Shown here in pieces: positions 18,966-26,653 of a stretch of 47,149 nt of DNA; the stretch's first letter is position 1, and the number at the start of each line of letters is the position of its first letter. Both the position numbers and the translations under genes were made by a program. Source of the DNA: a virus; the IMG/VR virus record IMGVR_UViG_3300043468_001768, positions 1 to 47,149 of that record, one strand, 5' to 3'. The notes below the pieces were generated by a model. That model was not told the DNA's origin and did not search any database. It worked only from the letters and a program-made list of their open reading frames with translations.

Positions 18966-20348
18966 TTAGCCTCTGATAGCATCTTCTAATTGTTTATATG
19001 TTCTGTAATTATTAACTGTTTTGTTGTATGTGTCTTTTACAACTTCAACCACAGTTTCATATTTTTGATTGCTATCTAAAATGTGACGCACAGCCGAAAC
19101 CATATATTTTCCAGAATTGTATTCATCAAGCACACCTTTTGTTAAACCATCTCTTTCAGTTGATGGTAAAAAAACTTCGATAATCATTCCAACAGTTATA
19201 TTAGGATCACCAGCAAGTGATAATTTAATTCTAGAATAATGTGAAAGTGGTAATTGTGCTGTTCTTTTTGGTAAATATTCTTCAATGTATATGTCGTTAG
19301 CAACTGAAGATGGATTTATCCCTTGTGCAAATTTTTGTCTTGAGTTACCAGTAGCAATTTTCAAAACAGATGAATATTCTTCATATACAGGTTTGCGTTT
19401 TCTATTTTTTATTTGAGGTGCGATTGAATAACTATTCAAGTTTTCAGATTTTTTTAAATATTCATTCAAATTGAAATCTGTTTGTCTCCAGGTTCCTGTC
19501 AGAGGATCAACAGAAATTAATTTATTTGCAAAAACACCTTTCGTTACACCGTATAAAGAATCAAAGGTGTCTAAAAATACATACGATTTTATACCTGTTA
19601 TATTTCTTTGTATTTCAGGATAATCTGTGCCTATATTTCTTGGAATGTATGAAAATTTATTGTACGATTGTTGCTTAAAAATTGTTTGCAGGGAGAAAAA
19701 ATTTACGCCGTCAGAATTTTCATAAAAGAGAAAATCAGCACCCTCTTTTCCAATGGGTCTAGCATAATTTGACAGCCATTTAATTGCTTCATATGGATTT
19801 TTATATGGTATCACAAAATCGTAAAGCCCATTTGTTTCCTGCACTCTAATATATTCTGACTTTATTTGTAATTCATTATAGAGTATATCAGTAACAATGT
19901 CACTAATTTTTTTACCAGGATATGATTTACTTACTTTTAATTGTTGTGATAAGAAAAATTCTTCTGTGCAAAAATTTAGTGTGTATAGTTCCGTATCATA
20001 ATTAACAATGCCTCTTTCACTTACTCTGTATATTCTAAAATATTTGTTAACAGAAACAAATTTACTTGAATTTCTTTGTGTTTTTCTAAAATTTACTTTG
20101 ATGTACTCAAACCCTGACATGCCTAAGTTTGGTATCATCTTAATGGCATCTTTTATTAAAACGCTACCACTACAAAAACCATTAATAATATCTTCATAAT
20201 AAGACAACTCAACCATCATATTTTTAATATCAGTCACATCATTTGCAGTATACAGAAGTAATTCTTCCAGAATAAATTGATCTGGATTTAAAACACCAGT
20301 GCCAACTGATTGTGGAATAGGATTTTCTGCAATCTGATTACTTGCCAT
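18966..20348 (-). CDS. 27: Baseplate hub protein, gp27-like (460 aa)
   Basis: Placed directly before the gp5 OB-fold gene, as gp27 partners gp5 in the T4 hub. The sequence shows a gp27/VgrG-type plan: an N-terminal domain with DVTDIKNMMVELSYYEDIIN and GSVLIKDAIKMI, a middle with LQIKSEYIRVQETNGLYDFV and KNPYEAIKWLSNYARP (the part of hub proteins that reads like a late-control gpD domain), and a C-terminal strand region YMVSAVRHILDSNQKYETVV. It is longer than T4 gp27 (391 aa). Family is inferred from motifs plus position, with no close match to the T4 sequence. Confidence 0.72.
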   Translation of the reverse strand: MASNQIAENPIPQSVGTGVLNPDQFILEELLLYTANDVTDIKNMMVELSYYEDIINGFCSGSVLIKDAIKMIPNLGMSGFEYIKVNFRKTQRNSSKFVSVNKYFRIYRVSERGIVNYDTELYTLNFCTEEFFLSQQLKVSKSYPGKKISDIVTDILYNELQIKSEYIRVQETNGLYDFVIPYKNPYEAIKWLSNYARPIGKEGADFLFYENSDGVNFFSLQTIFKQQSYNKFSYIPRNIGTDYPEIQRNITGIKSYVFLDTFDSLYGVTKGVFANKLISVDPLTGTWRQTDFNLNEYLKKSENLNSYSIAPQIKNRKRKPVYEEYSSVLKIATGNSRQKFAQGINPSSVANDIYIEEYLPKRTAQLPLSHYSRIKLSLAGDPNITVGMIIEVFLPSTERDGLTKGVLDEYNSGKYMVSAVRHILDSNQKYETVVEVVKDTYNKTVNNYRTYKQLEDAIRG

Positions 20349-20352
20349 CTAA

Positions 20353-20982
20353 TTAAGACTCCATAACATCTTTAAATACTCTTTCCATTTGATCAACATA
20401 AGAATTGTTTAGTATTTTTATTTGTCTTCTGCTCTGATTTAAATCGGATTCATAATCAAAAATAGTAATTTGTTCTTTTGTGATATCTATTGTACAAGTG
20501 CCATCGGGAAGACTGAATGTTGTTGAAGATGGTGAAAGAGCATTGTACTGTGTTTGTGTGATAGATACTTTTACTACTTTTTCATCACCTGATACTGAGT
20601 TTGTTGTAGTGATTATTTTTTCATATTTGTAAATTGTTGTATTTGTATATTCAAAAGGAGTTTGCCCTGCATCTTCCGCTTCTGTTGCATATTTTGTATC
20701 AATGTATTGTAAAAACATTTGATCTGACAGAGGCCAGTCCCATAATGGGTCAAAAATTTCATTTGAAAGTAAAATAATCCAATAACGAAACGGGTCGCCA
20801 TAATATTTTTCTGCAACTATTTCAGGAGTATCACCGTCCTGAATCGCATACTCGTAAAACAGCATTGGATTGTTTTGTAATTGTTCAATTAATCTGGCTC
20901 TCGTTACCAAATTTGTAAGTAATATTGAATTACCATTTTCATCTGGCGTTATTATTTTTGGTAGTGTATTGAAGTAAAACAT
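20353..20982 (-). CDS. 53: Baseplate wedge protein gp53 (209 aa)
   Basis: Matches the T4 gp53 pattern (196 aa): YAIQDGDTPEIVAEKYYGDP then RYWIILLSNEIFDPLWDWPL (T4 YYIKGSPRPEEVANAIYGNP, YWVLLMCNDNYDPYYGW), and a C-terminal RRQIKILNNSYVDQMERVFK (T4 LRQIKIIAKSDINSFMNDLI). The N-terminal part is LysM-like, as known for gp53. In T4, gp53 joins wedges around the hub. Its ATG overlaps the gp48 stop by one base. Confidence 0.92.
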   Translation of the reverse strand: MFYFNTLPKIITPDENGNSILLTNLVTRARLIEQLQNNPMLFYEYAIQDGDTPEIVAEKYYGDPFRYWIILLSNEIFDPLWDWPLSDQMFLQYIDTKYATEAEDAGQTPFEYTNTTIYKYEKIITTTNSVSGDEKVVKVSITQTQYNALSPSSTTFSLPDGTCTIDITKEQITIFDYESDLNQSRRQIKILNNSYVDQMERVFKDVMES

Positions 20983-22136
20983 TAGAAGCCTTCAACAATT
21001 TTTGATTTATCGATGATTTGTATTTCTTGAAACTGCAATGTTAGTCTAGTTTGAACCGGTGCACCTTCATTATGTGTTGCCCAACCTGTTGGTGCATAAT
21101 CAACGTTCACTGAAGTTAGAACAGACTCGGCTATTCTATTTACATTAGGATTTCTTGCTCCCTTGTACATAAAGTCAATTTCAAAAGTTTCAGGAACTTC
21201 AAAAAAAGGTGATCCTAGAGAGTTTGGTATGAATCCCCCATTAAGCCCTTCAATACCATAACCAGCTTCATTTTCGGGACCTGTATATTGGTTCCCCTTT
21301 GAGATTCTAGGTGCAGAATGAAACTTAAAAAGATGTATTATTTTTTTAATATCGTCTGCTTCTTTTTTGTTATACGGTGTTAAAAGAAAATCGAACTGAA
21401 ATGTTCTAAATCCAACACCTCTAAACATTACCTGAAGTTGAGGGTTTATAGCTTTATTCACTCCTTGTAATGCCAAATCACCTAAATTTGACATTCCGAC
21501 TTTATTTCCTAATGCATTCAATCCCATATATCTTAATGCAGGATCGGTTAAAATTTTATTTCCAAGGTTTGAAGCCGAACCTCCTCGCAAACCTTCTAAA
21601 GCAAAGTCCGTCAAAGATGCACCAGCCTGCGCAATAAAGTAGGCTTTACCTAATGAATCAGTGATGCTGATATCGTCATAAGTTGAATTATAGTTAACAT
21701 TTAATGTGTCTGGAACATATAGGAAAATGCTCGTGATATATCTTTTTGATCCGTTTCCTGCAATGGCTGTTTTGGCCAGATTTGCAACAGAACCTCCAAT
21801 TTTTTGTATACCTCCAGCCGCCGCTATTGCTGCGGCTCGACTTCTTTCCAATGGATCTGTTCCCGTACCTGCTGCTCGTTGAACATTTGTTACAATCTCT
21901 CCACCAGTTTCTAAAAGATTAGTTGTTGCATTCTGAACCATTTCCAGATTAACCGGAATTTTGGCATAAATGTCAAATTTAATTACATGATTTCTAGAAG
22001 GATTAGAACCCAAATCTCTTGGATATTTTAATCCTTGAATTTTGTATTTGTTTCCGTATAATGCCGCCAGAGGACCATTAGCGGCATCGGTTGGTATTGA
22101 GATACCAGCTATATTGGTCGGGATAGATATAGGCAT
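20982..22136 (-). CDS. 48: Baseplate tail-tube cap gp48-like (384 aa)
   Basis: The C-terminal half resembles T4 gp48 and its relative gp54: RTFQFDFLLTPYNKKEADDI then KKIIHLFKFHS (T4 KVFTWDLTPRSTEDLMAIIN, IYQYFNYFS) and TRLTLQFQEIQIIDKS. I chose ATG 22136 (MPISIPTNIAG) over an upstream GTG/ATG at 22238, because the longer frame would run through the late promoter and into the divergent gp4 gene. Gp48 joins the tail tube to the hub. The gene is first in the leftward virion operon, 35 bases after a TATAAATA element. Confidence 0.78.
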   Translation of the reverse strand: MPISIPTNIAGISIPTDAANGPLAALYGNKYKIQGLKYPRDLGSNPSRNHVIKFDIYAKIPVNLEMVQNATTNLLETGGEIVTNVQRAAGTGTDPLERSRAAAIAAAGGIQKIGGSVANLAKTAIAGNGSKRYITSIFLYVPDTLNVNYNSTYDDISITDSLGKAYFIAQAGASLTDFALEGLRGGSASNLGNKILTDPALRYMGLNALGNKVGMSNLGDLALQGVNKAINPQLQVMFRGVGFRTFQFDFLLTPYNKKEADDIKKIIHLFKFHSAPRISKGNQYTGPENEAGYGIEGLNGGFIPNSLGSPFFEVPETFEIDFMYKGARNPNVNRIAESVLTSVNVDYAPTGWATHNEGAPVQTRLTLQFQEIQIIDKSKIVEGF

Positions 22137-22170
22137 AGTGTTTTCTTTTTTAAGAAGTGATGTATATATA

Positions 22171-22178
22171 TATTTATA
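22171..22178 (-). promoter_or_regulatory. T4-type late promoter before gp48 (TATAAATA)
   Basis: Exact match to the T4 late consensus TATAAATA on the minus strand, placed 35 bases before the gp48 start and heading the whole leftward virion operon. The AT tract 22163-22178 also overlaps the start of the divergent gp4 gene. The phage encodes a gp33-like co-activator, which supports T4-style late transcription. Confidence 0.75.
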
Positions 22179-22615
22179 TGGCATACTCTGGCAGATTTTT
22201 ACCAAAAAACCCTCAAAAATATAGAGGGGAACCTTCAAATATCATCTACCGCTCTAGTTGGGAGTGTCGGGTGATGAATTGGCTCGACCAGAATGAATCT
22301 ATTCTAGAATGGGGTTCCGAAGAGTTTTCCATACCGTACCGATCACCAGTTGACAACAAAATACACCGTTATTTTCCAGATTTTTACGTGAAAGTTAAAC
22401 AGAAAGATGATACAATTAAGGTCATGATATTGGAAATTAAGCCAGCAAAACAGACGAAACCACCGGAAAAAAGAAAAAAGGTCACGAAACAATATATCAA
22501 TGAAGTTGTGACATGGGGTATAAATGAAGCGAAGTGGAAAGCCGCCACAGAATTTTGTTTGGATCGTGGTTGGGCTTTTAAAGTATTAACTGAACATGAT
22601 TTGGGAATAAAATGA
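22178..22615 (+). CDS. 4: Head completion protein gp4-like (145 aa)
   Basis: Residues 6-30 read RFLPKNPQKYRGEPSNIIYR then SSWECRVMNWLD, followed by FSIPYRSPVDNKIHRYFPDF, the typical gp4/gp50 head-completion block, and a C-terminal FCLDRGWAFKVLTEHDLG. The R-Y-F-P-D-F and LEIKPAKQ segments also resemble the PD-(D/E)XK-like fold reported for this family. Length fits T4 gp4 (150 aa). GTG 22157 and ATG 22160 are in-frame alternatives giving a few extra residues (YIYIY); I prefer ATG 22178. It overlaps the next gene by ATGA. Confidence 0.87.
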   Translation: MAYSGRFLPKNPQKYRGEPSNIIYRSSWECRVMNWLDQNESILEWGSEEFSIPYRSPVDNKIHRYFPDFYVKVKQKDDTIKVMILEIKPAKQTKPPEKRKKVTKQYINEVVTWGINEAKWKAATEFCLDRGWAFKVLTEHDLGIK

Positions 22616-24375
22616 TTAGACTACATGTATTGGCGGTTCCTCATACTGCATCAACAAAAGAATATACAGTTTGCGCATTCACTCAGAAAGTAATTAATTT
22701 CTGTAAAATGTTCAAAGAAGAAGGTATGCACGTGATTCACTATGGGCATGAAGACTCACAGGTCGAATGTGATGAACATGTCGCGGTAACCACACAAGCT
22801 CTACTTGAAAAAATTTACGGAATTTATGATTGGAAAAATCAAGGATTAAAATATAATCAAGAAGATGAAGTTTTTAAGACTTTTAATGATAATTGTATTA
22901 AGGAAATAGCAAAAAGAAAACAGCCTCACGATATTATTCTTTGTTTTTTTGGTGTTGCACAGAAGCCCGTTTGTGATGCGCATTCCGATCTTCTTTGTGT
23001 TGAACCAAGTATTGGTTATCCTTCCCAATTCGCACCTTACAAAGTATACGAATCGTATGCGGTGATGCATGGTCTACAAGGTCCAGAAAAGGTATCAACT
23101 GCCGAGTATAAATTTTACGATGCGGTTATTCCTTCAGGATTCGATCTATCCGAGTTCGATTTTAAAGATTGGTCTGGTAAACAAGATTATTTTCTAATGT
23201 GTGGTAGAATGGTGTGGTCAAAAGGAGTTGATATTGCTGCACAAGTGACAGAAAAAATAGGTAAAAAACTAATACTTGCTGGTACAACACATGGCCCTAG
23301 TGATTGTAATTTAGGAAATGAATGGCCGAAACATGTTGAGTATGTTGGCTATGCTGATGTTGAAAAACGCAAAAAATTAATGTCTGAGGCCATGGGGCTA
23401 TTTTGCCCGACAATTTACAACGAACCTTTTGGCTATGTAGCAATCGAAGCAATGCTTTCCGGAACTCCAGTGATCACTGTGGATTGGGGTGCTTTCACGG
23501 AAACTGTACAACATGGTGTCACAGGTTATCGCTGTAGAACTTTTGAGCAATTTCTATGGGCAGCCAAAAATATCACAACAATTTCACCGCATGCATGCCG
23601 TGAATGGGCGGCTGAGAATTATAATTTCAAGAAAATTGGCAAAATGTACCGTGAATATTTTGAATCAATTATTAACGTATCGAAAGGTACAGGCTGGTAC
23701 ACTGAAAGACCTGAAAGAACAGAACTGGAATGGCTCACAAAAAAACAACCAAAAAATCCAAAAACATTCAAAGAAGTTTTGACATGGTATAATGAAATTA
23801 AAGATGGGAAATTAAAATTTCTTCAAATCGGTGCCATGGATGGAGTCAGCCATGATGATTTGAATTCTTACATTATGTGTTTTGATTGGGAAGGTGTTTT
23901 AGTGGAGCCTCTTCCTGATATGTTCGAAAAGCTTGTCGATAACTATAGTCAGAAATATGGGCTTGATTTTGAATGTGCCGCTATTACGGAACAAGATGGT
24001 GAAGATTATATTCACCGAGTACCACCGGGAACAGAAGGTGCACCAGAATGGGCTGATGGGTGTTCAACATTGACACCAGAAAAGCATATTGACTATATCG
24101 TTCCAATGATGGTAAAAGAAAAAATACGAACAATGACACTGAAAAGTCTGGTCGAAAAACACAATTTACATGACGTAGATTTCGTTCAAATTGACACGGA
24201 GGGTTATGATTTTAAGATTTTCATGCAGATGGGCGGTGTTGTGAATCCGAGCCTCATAAAAGTCGAAATTGCTCACATTACATACACAAACGCCGTATAC
24301 ATGGAATATGTGATGAATCAAAAGGGCTACAAAACGTTCATCGATGGCTACGATTTAATCGCATACCGATTCTAA
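22612..24375 (+). CDS. Fusion of GT4-type glycosyltransferase and FkbM methyltransferase (587 aa)
   Basis: Residues 1-360 form a GT-B glycosyltransferase of the GT4 type: FLMCGRMVWSKGVDI in the nucleotide-sugar domain and the E-x7-E motif NEPFGYVAIEAMLSGTPVIT (Glu271, Glu279). Residues about 395-587 form an FkbM-family SAM-dependent methyltransferase: LKFLQIGAMDGVSHDD (motif I), GVLVEPLPDMFEKL and the family mark VDFVQIDTEGYDFKIF. A linker of about 30 residues joins them. The fused enzyme would add a sugar and methylate it, or act on two linked steps. The substrate is unknown. It starts by ATGA overlap with gp4, inside the virion block, so modification of a virion protein or of host surface glycan is possible. 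Confidence 0.85.
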   Translation: MIRLHVLAVPHTASTKEYTVCAFTQKVINFCKMFKEEGMHVIHYGHEDSQVECDEHVAVTTQALLEKIYGIYDWKNQGLKYNQEDEVFKTFNDNCIKEIAKRKQPHDIILCFFGVAQKPVCDAHSDLLCVEPSIGYPSQFAPYKVYESYAVMHGLQGPEKVSTAEYKFYDAVIPSGFDLSEFDFKDWSGKQDYFLMCGRMVWSKGVDIAAQVTEKIGKKLILAGTTHGPSDCNLGNEWPKHVEYVGYADVEKRKKLMSEAMGLFCPTIYNEPFGYVAIEAMLSGTPVITVDWGAFTETVQHGVTGYRCRTFEQFLWAAKNITTISPHACREWAAENYNFKKIGKMYREYFESIINVSKGTGWYTERPERTELEWLTKKQPKNPKTFKEVLTWYNEIKDGKLKFLQIGAMDGVSHDDLNSYIMCFDWEGVLVEPLPDMFEKLVDNYSQKYGLDFECAAITEQDGEDYIHRVPPGTEGAPEWADGCSTLTPEKHIDYIVPMMVKEKIRTMTLKSLVEKHNLHDVDFVQIDTEGYDFKIFMQMGGVVNPSLIKVEIAHITYTNAVYMEYVMNQKGYKTFIDGYDLIAYRF

Positions 24376-24387
24376 CATAAATATGGC

Positions 24388-24987
24388 ATGGCTTCCACAC
24401 TTACTCAATTAGCTACCGAAAGAACTGCTCTGGATCAAGAATTCTTATCCAGACAGTCTTTCACATGGTTTCAGGACAAGATAAAAGAATTAAAATCACC
24501 TGTAAATCTGGCAAAAGAGATAGTAAACGATAAGAGCCGAAAGGGTAGATTTGTAATGGGTGGTTTGTACCACTTTTTTTACGACCCTCTAACCAAATCT
24601 GAATTGCCTTATTATGATATGTTTCCTTTGGTGATACCACTTCAGCCTATGAATGATGGTTTTTTAGGGCTGAATTTGCATTATTTGCCACCGAGATACC
24701 GAGCATCATTCATGGATAAACTCATGAATTTTGCCATTTTAGACAAAGATGATGATCCTAAGAGACTTAGAGTCACATACGAAATATTGAATGCCACAAG
24801 GAATTACAGAGAATTTAAACCTTGTATCAAGCATTATTTGAAGTCACAAATTAAAACAAGGATAGTACCGATATATCCAAATGAGTGGGAAACTGCATTA
24901 TTTTTACCGACAGCAATTTTCAAAGGCGCAACACCTCAGAAAATTTACAAAGAATCAATTAATAAAATAAAAAGTAGGGTATACTAA
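24388..24987 (+). CDS. Conserved T4-like virion-block protein, possibly gp2 DNA-end protector (199 aa)
   Basis: The central block GGLYHFFYDPLTKSELPYYD, MFPLVIPLQPMNDGFLGLNL and HYLPPRYRASFMDKL, then EFKPCIKHYLKSQIKTRIV and PNEWETALFLPTAIFKGATP, resembles a protein I have seen in marine myoviruses labelled as a DNA-end protector (gp2). The T4 gp2 sequence itself is not clearly similar by eye. No membrane segment or enzyme motif is visible. It lies after the glycosyltransferase fusion and abuts the tail-tube-fold gene (TAATG). In T4, gp2 lies beside gp4, which agrees with the order here. Confidence 0.5.
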   Translation: MASTLTQLATERTALDQEFLSRQSFTWFQDKIKELKSPVNLAKEIVNDKSRKGRFVMGGLYHFFYDPLTKSELPYYDMFPLVIPLQPMNDGFLGLNLHYLPPRYRASFMDKLMNFAILDKDDDPKRLRVTYEILNATRNYREFKPCIKHYLKSQIKTRIVPIYPNEWETALFLPTAIFKGATPQKIYKESINKIKSRVY

Positions 24988-25718
24988 TGGCTGGATCCAT
25001 ATCTCAATTTAAGTCAAGCTTTTCTACTGATGTAGCTAGACCTAATAGATTTGATGTAATTGTCCCTGTACCAATAGGATTGGTGCCATACATTGGGCTG
25101 GTTAGAAGATTGAATCTTCGATGTGAGGCGGCAGAATTGCCAGGTAGAACCATTGCTACAACGAACATGAAAATTTATGGTGTCGAAGAAAAATTTCCAT
25201 ACATGACTTCATATAGTGACATTTCTTTGACTTTCATTGTTGGTGATGACATGAGAGAAAAGAAGTTGTTTGATGCATGGTTGAACTGGATAAACCCCTC
25301 ATATAGTTATGATATAAAATATAAGGCTGATTATACAGCAATTATTAGAATAAATCAATACGATGTTACTAATAAAAATACTTATTCAGTGGATTTAATG
25401 GATGCATTTCCTGTTGCAGTAAATCCTCTATCGTTAGATTGGCAATCCGATGGATATCATAAATTGACCGTAACTTTTGCATACACCAATTGGAGAAACA
25501 ATTCTCTTGAAAATCTCACGATGGAATTCTTAGAAAATCAGATTTATCAGAATATACCTCCAATATTACCCAGCACTTTGGGTACAGACTCAATTCCTGT
25601 TGATCAAGCTACAGAACTTTTAAGTACATCAACAACTTCTCCACAATTAGAGGCTGTTGCAGATTATAGCACCGATCAGGGTCCACCTATAACAAGTGTT
25701 ACAACAATTGCACAATAA
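24987..25718 (+). CDS. Tail-tube-fold protein, gp54/gp19-like (243 aa)
   Basis: Shows the pattern of gp19-type tube proteins of marine myoviruses: VARPNRFDVIVPVP, LRCEAAELPGRTI, a SYSDISLTFIVGDDMREKKL segment, FDAWLNWINP, YDIKYKADYTAIIRINQYDV, DAFPVAVNPLSLDWQSDG and KLTVTFAYTNW. The C-terminal 50 residues are Thr/Ser/Pro-rich and probably disordered. By position (hub and tape-measure genes follow) it is more likely the tube initiator gp54 than the main tube gp19, which normally lies beside the sheath gene. It begins at a TAATG overlap with the preceding gene. Confidence 0.7.
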   Translation: MAGSISQFKSSFSTDVARPNRFDVIVPVPIGLVPYIGLVRRLNLRCEAAELPGRTIATTNMKIYGVEEKFPYMTSYSDISLTFIVGDDMREKKLFDAWLNWINPSYSYDIKYKADYTAIIRINQYDVTNKNTYSVDLMDAFPVAVNPLSLDWQSDGYHKLTVTFAYTNWRNNSLENLTMEFLENQIYQNIPPILPSTLGTDSIPVDQATELLSTSTTSPQLEAVADYSTDQGPPITSVTTIAQ

Positions 25719-25733
25719 AATGAGGTTTAAAAT

Positions 25734-26459
25734 ATGGCTTTACCAAAAATTGATACACCAATTTATGATTTGACATTACCATTATCTAACAAACAAATTA
25801 GATTTAGACCGTTTTTGGTGAAAGAACAAAAAAATCTTTTGATGGCTATGGAAGCCGACGATAAAGATTCTATAGAAAAAAATGTCAAACAGGTCTTAAC
25901 GAATTGCACAATAACTGAAGGCATCAATATTGAAAAATTACCAGTGATTGACGTTGAATACTATTTTTTAAATCTTAGAGCTAGGTCTGTAGGTGAATTA
26001 ATTGAAAATAGTTATAAATGCAATAATGAAGTAAATGGTGAAATATGTAATAATGTGATGAAAACTTCTTTAAATATTTTAGATATTAAAGTTGAGATGC
26101 CAGAAAACGACAAGAGTTTGATTCAATTGACGGATGATATTACGATTAAACTTAGATATCCGGAATATTCTGTATTGAAAAAAATAACTCAAATGGATAA
26201 TGTTTCTGATGTTGCTTTTGAAATGATTGCTGAATGTGTAGATTACATATATGATGGAGAACAATATTATTATGGTAATGAAGTCTCTCAGAAAGAAATG
26301 GTCGAATTTATTGAAAATTTAAATCAACAGCAGTTTCAGAAAATCGAGGAGTTTTTTTCTGATATGCCTAAACTGGAAAAGAAAATAGAAATAAAGTGTT
26401 CGAAATGTTCATTTCAACATAACATTGATGTTCAAGGGCTCGAAAATTTTTTCGGTTAA
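25734..26459 (+). CDS. 26: gp26-like baseplate/tail assembly protein (241 aa)
   Basis: Begins MALPKIDTPIYDLTLPLSNK, followed by FRPFLVKEQKNLLMAMEADD and DVEYYFLNLRARSVGE, the T4_baseplate (gp26) family pattern of marine T4-like phages. Two Cys pairs (CNNEVNGEIC and CSKC) could bind zinc. It lies just before two long tape-measure/hub-like genes, the place of lambda G-type tail chaperones. The last codons carry a -1 slippery heptamer and the -1 frame stays open for 66 codons. A ribosome site (GAGG) precedes ATG 25734. Confidence 0.82.
   Translation: MALPKIDTPIYDLTLPLSNKQIRFRPFLVKEQKNLLMAMEADDKDSIEKNVKQVLTNCTITEGINIEKLPVIDVEYYFLNLRARSVGELIENSYKCNNEVNGEICNNVMKTSLNILDIKVEMPENDKSLIQLTDDITIKLRYPEYSVLKKITQMDNVSDVAFEMIAECVDYIYDGEQYYYGNEVSQKEMVEFIENLNQQQFQKIEEFFSDMPKLEKKIEIKCSKCSFQHNIDVQGLENFFG
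26447..26453 (+). promoter_or_regulatory. Candidate -1 programmed frameshift site T TTT TTC
   Basis: Codons 239-240 of the gp26-like gene (TTT TTC), with the preceding T, form the canonical X XXY YYZ heptamer in the correct register, 3 bases before the stop. A second possible slip, A AAT TTT, lies directly upstream. Two palindromes, GGTTAACC (26454-26461) and TTGTCATGACAA (26464-26475), follow and could form short structures. A -1 slip would enter a frame with no stop until 26653. Confidence 0.6.
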
Positions 26460-26653
26460 CCTTTTGTCATGACAATCTGAAAAATTATTACAGAACTAAT
26501 TTTTCTTTGATGCAACACCATAAATATAGTCTTACGGAACTTGAGAATATGATACCGTGGGAGAGAGATGTTTACGTCGCAATGCTTATACAATATATTG
26601 AGGAAGAAAATTTAAAAATAAAACAAAGACAAAACGAAAGAAAATTTAAATAA
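26453..26653 (+). CDS. -1 frame extension of gp26 (gp51/GT-type, 66 codons)
   Basis: In the -1 frame after the slip, codons give RLTFCHDNLKNYYRTNFSLM and then QHHKYSLTELENMIPWERDV, YVAMLIQYIEEEN. The ...SLTELENMIPWERDVYV... block is the sort of segment found at the C-terminus of tail-assembly chaperones, with aromatic, acidic and helical residues before the tape measure. Its TAA (26651-26653) overlaps the next ATG by one base, the coupling used across this genome, which supports translation. It could instead be an independent 47-codon gene from ATG 26510, but no ribosome site precedes that ATG. A 306-residue fusion is the more likely product. Confidence 0.62.
   Translation, partial: RLTFCHDNLKNYYRTNFSLMQHHKYSLTELENMIPWERDVYVAMLIQYIEEENLKIKQRQNERKFK

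Noticed and set aside
22157-22177. Upstream start for gp4 giving an N-terminal YIYIY extension
   Set aside because: The bases overlap the late promoter element and the extra residues are not part of the gp4 pattern; kept only as an alternative.
24376-24383. CATAAATA as a late promoter before the 199-aa gene
   Set aside because: One mismatch and only 4 bases before ATG 24388; it would give almost no leader and lies in a co-directional operon.
26519-26526. CATAAATA as a late promoter before the tape-measure genes
   Set aside because: It is in the coding sequence of the -1 frame extension (HHKYS), and has a mismatch.
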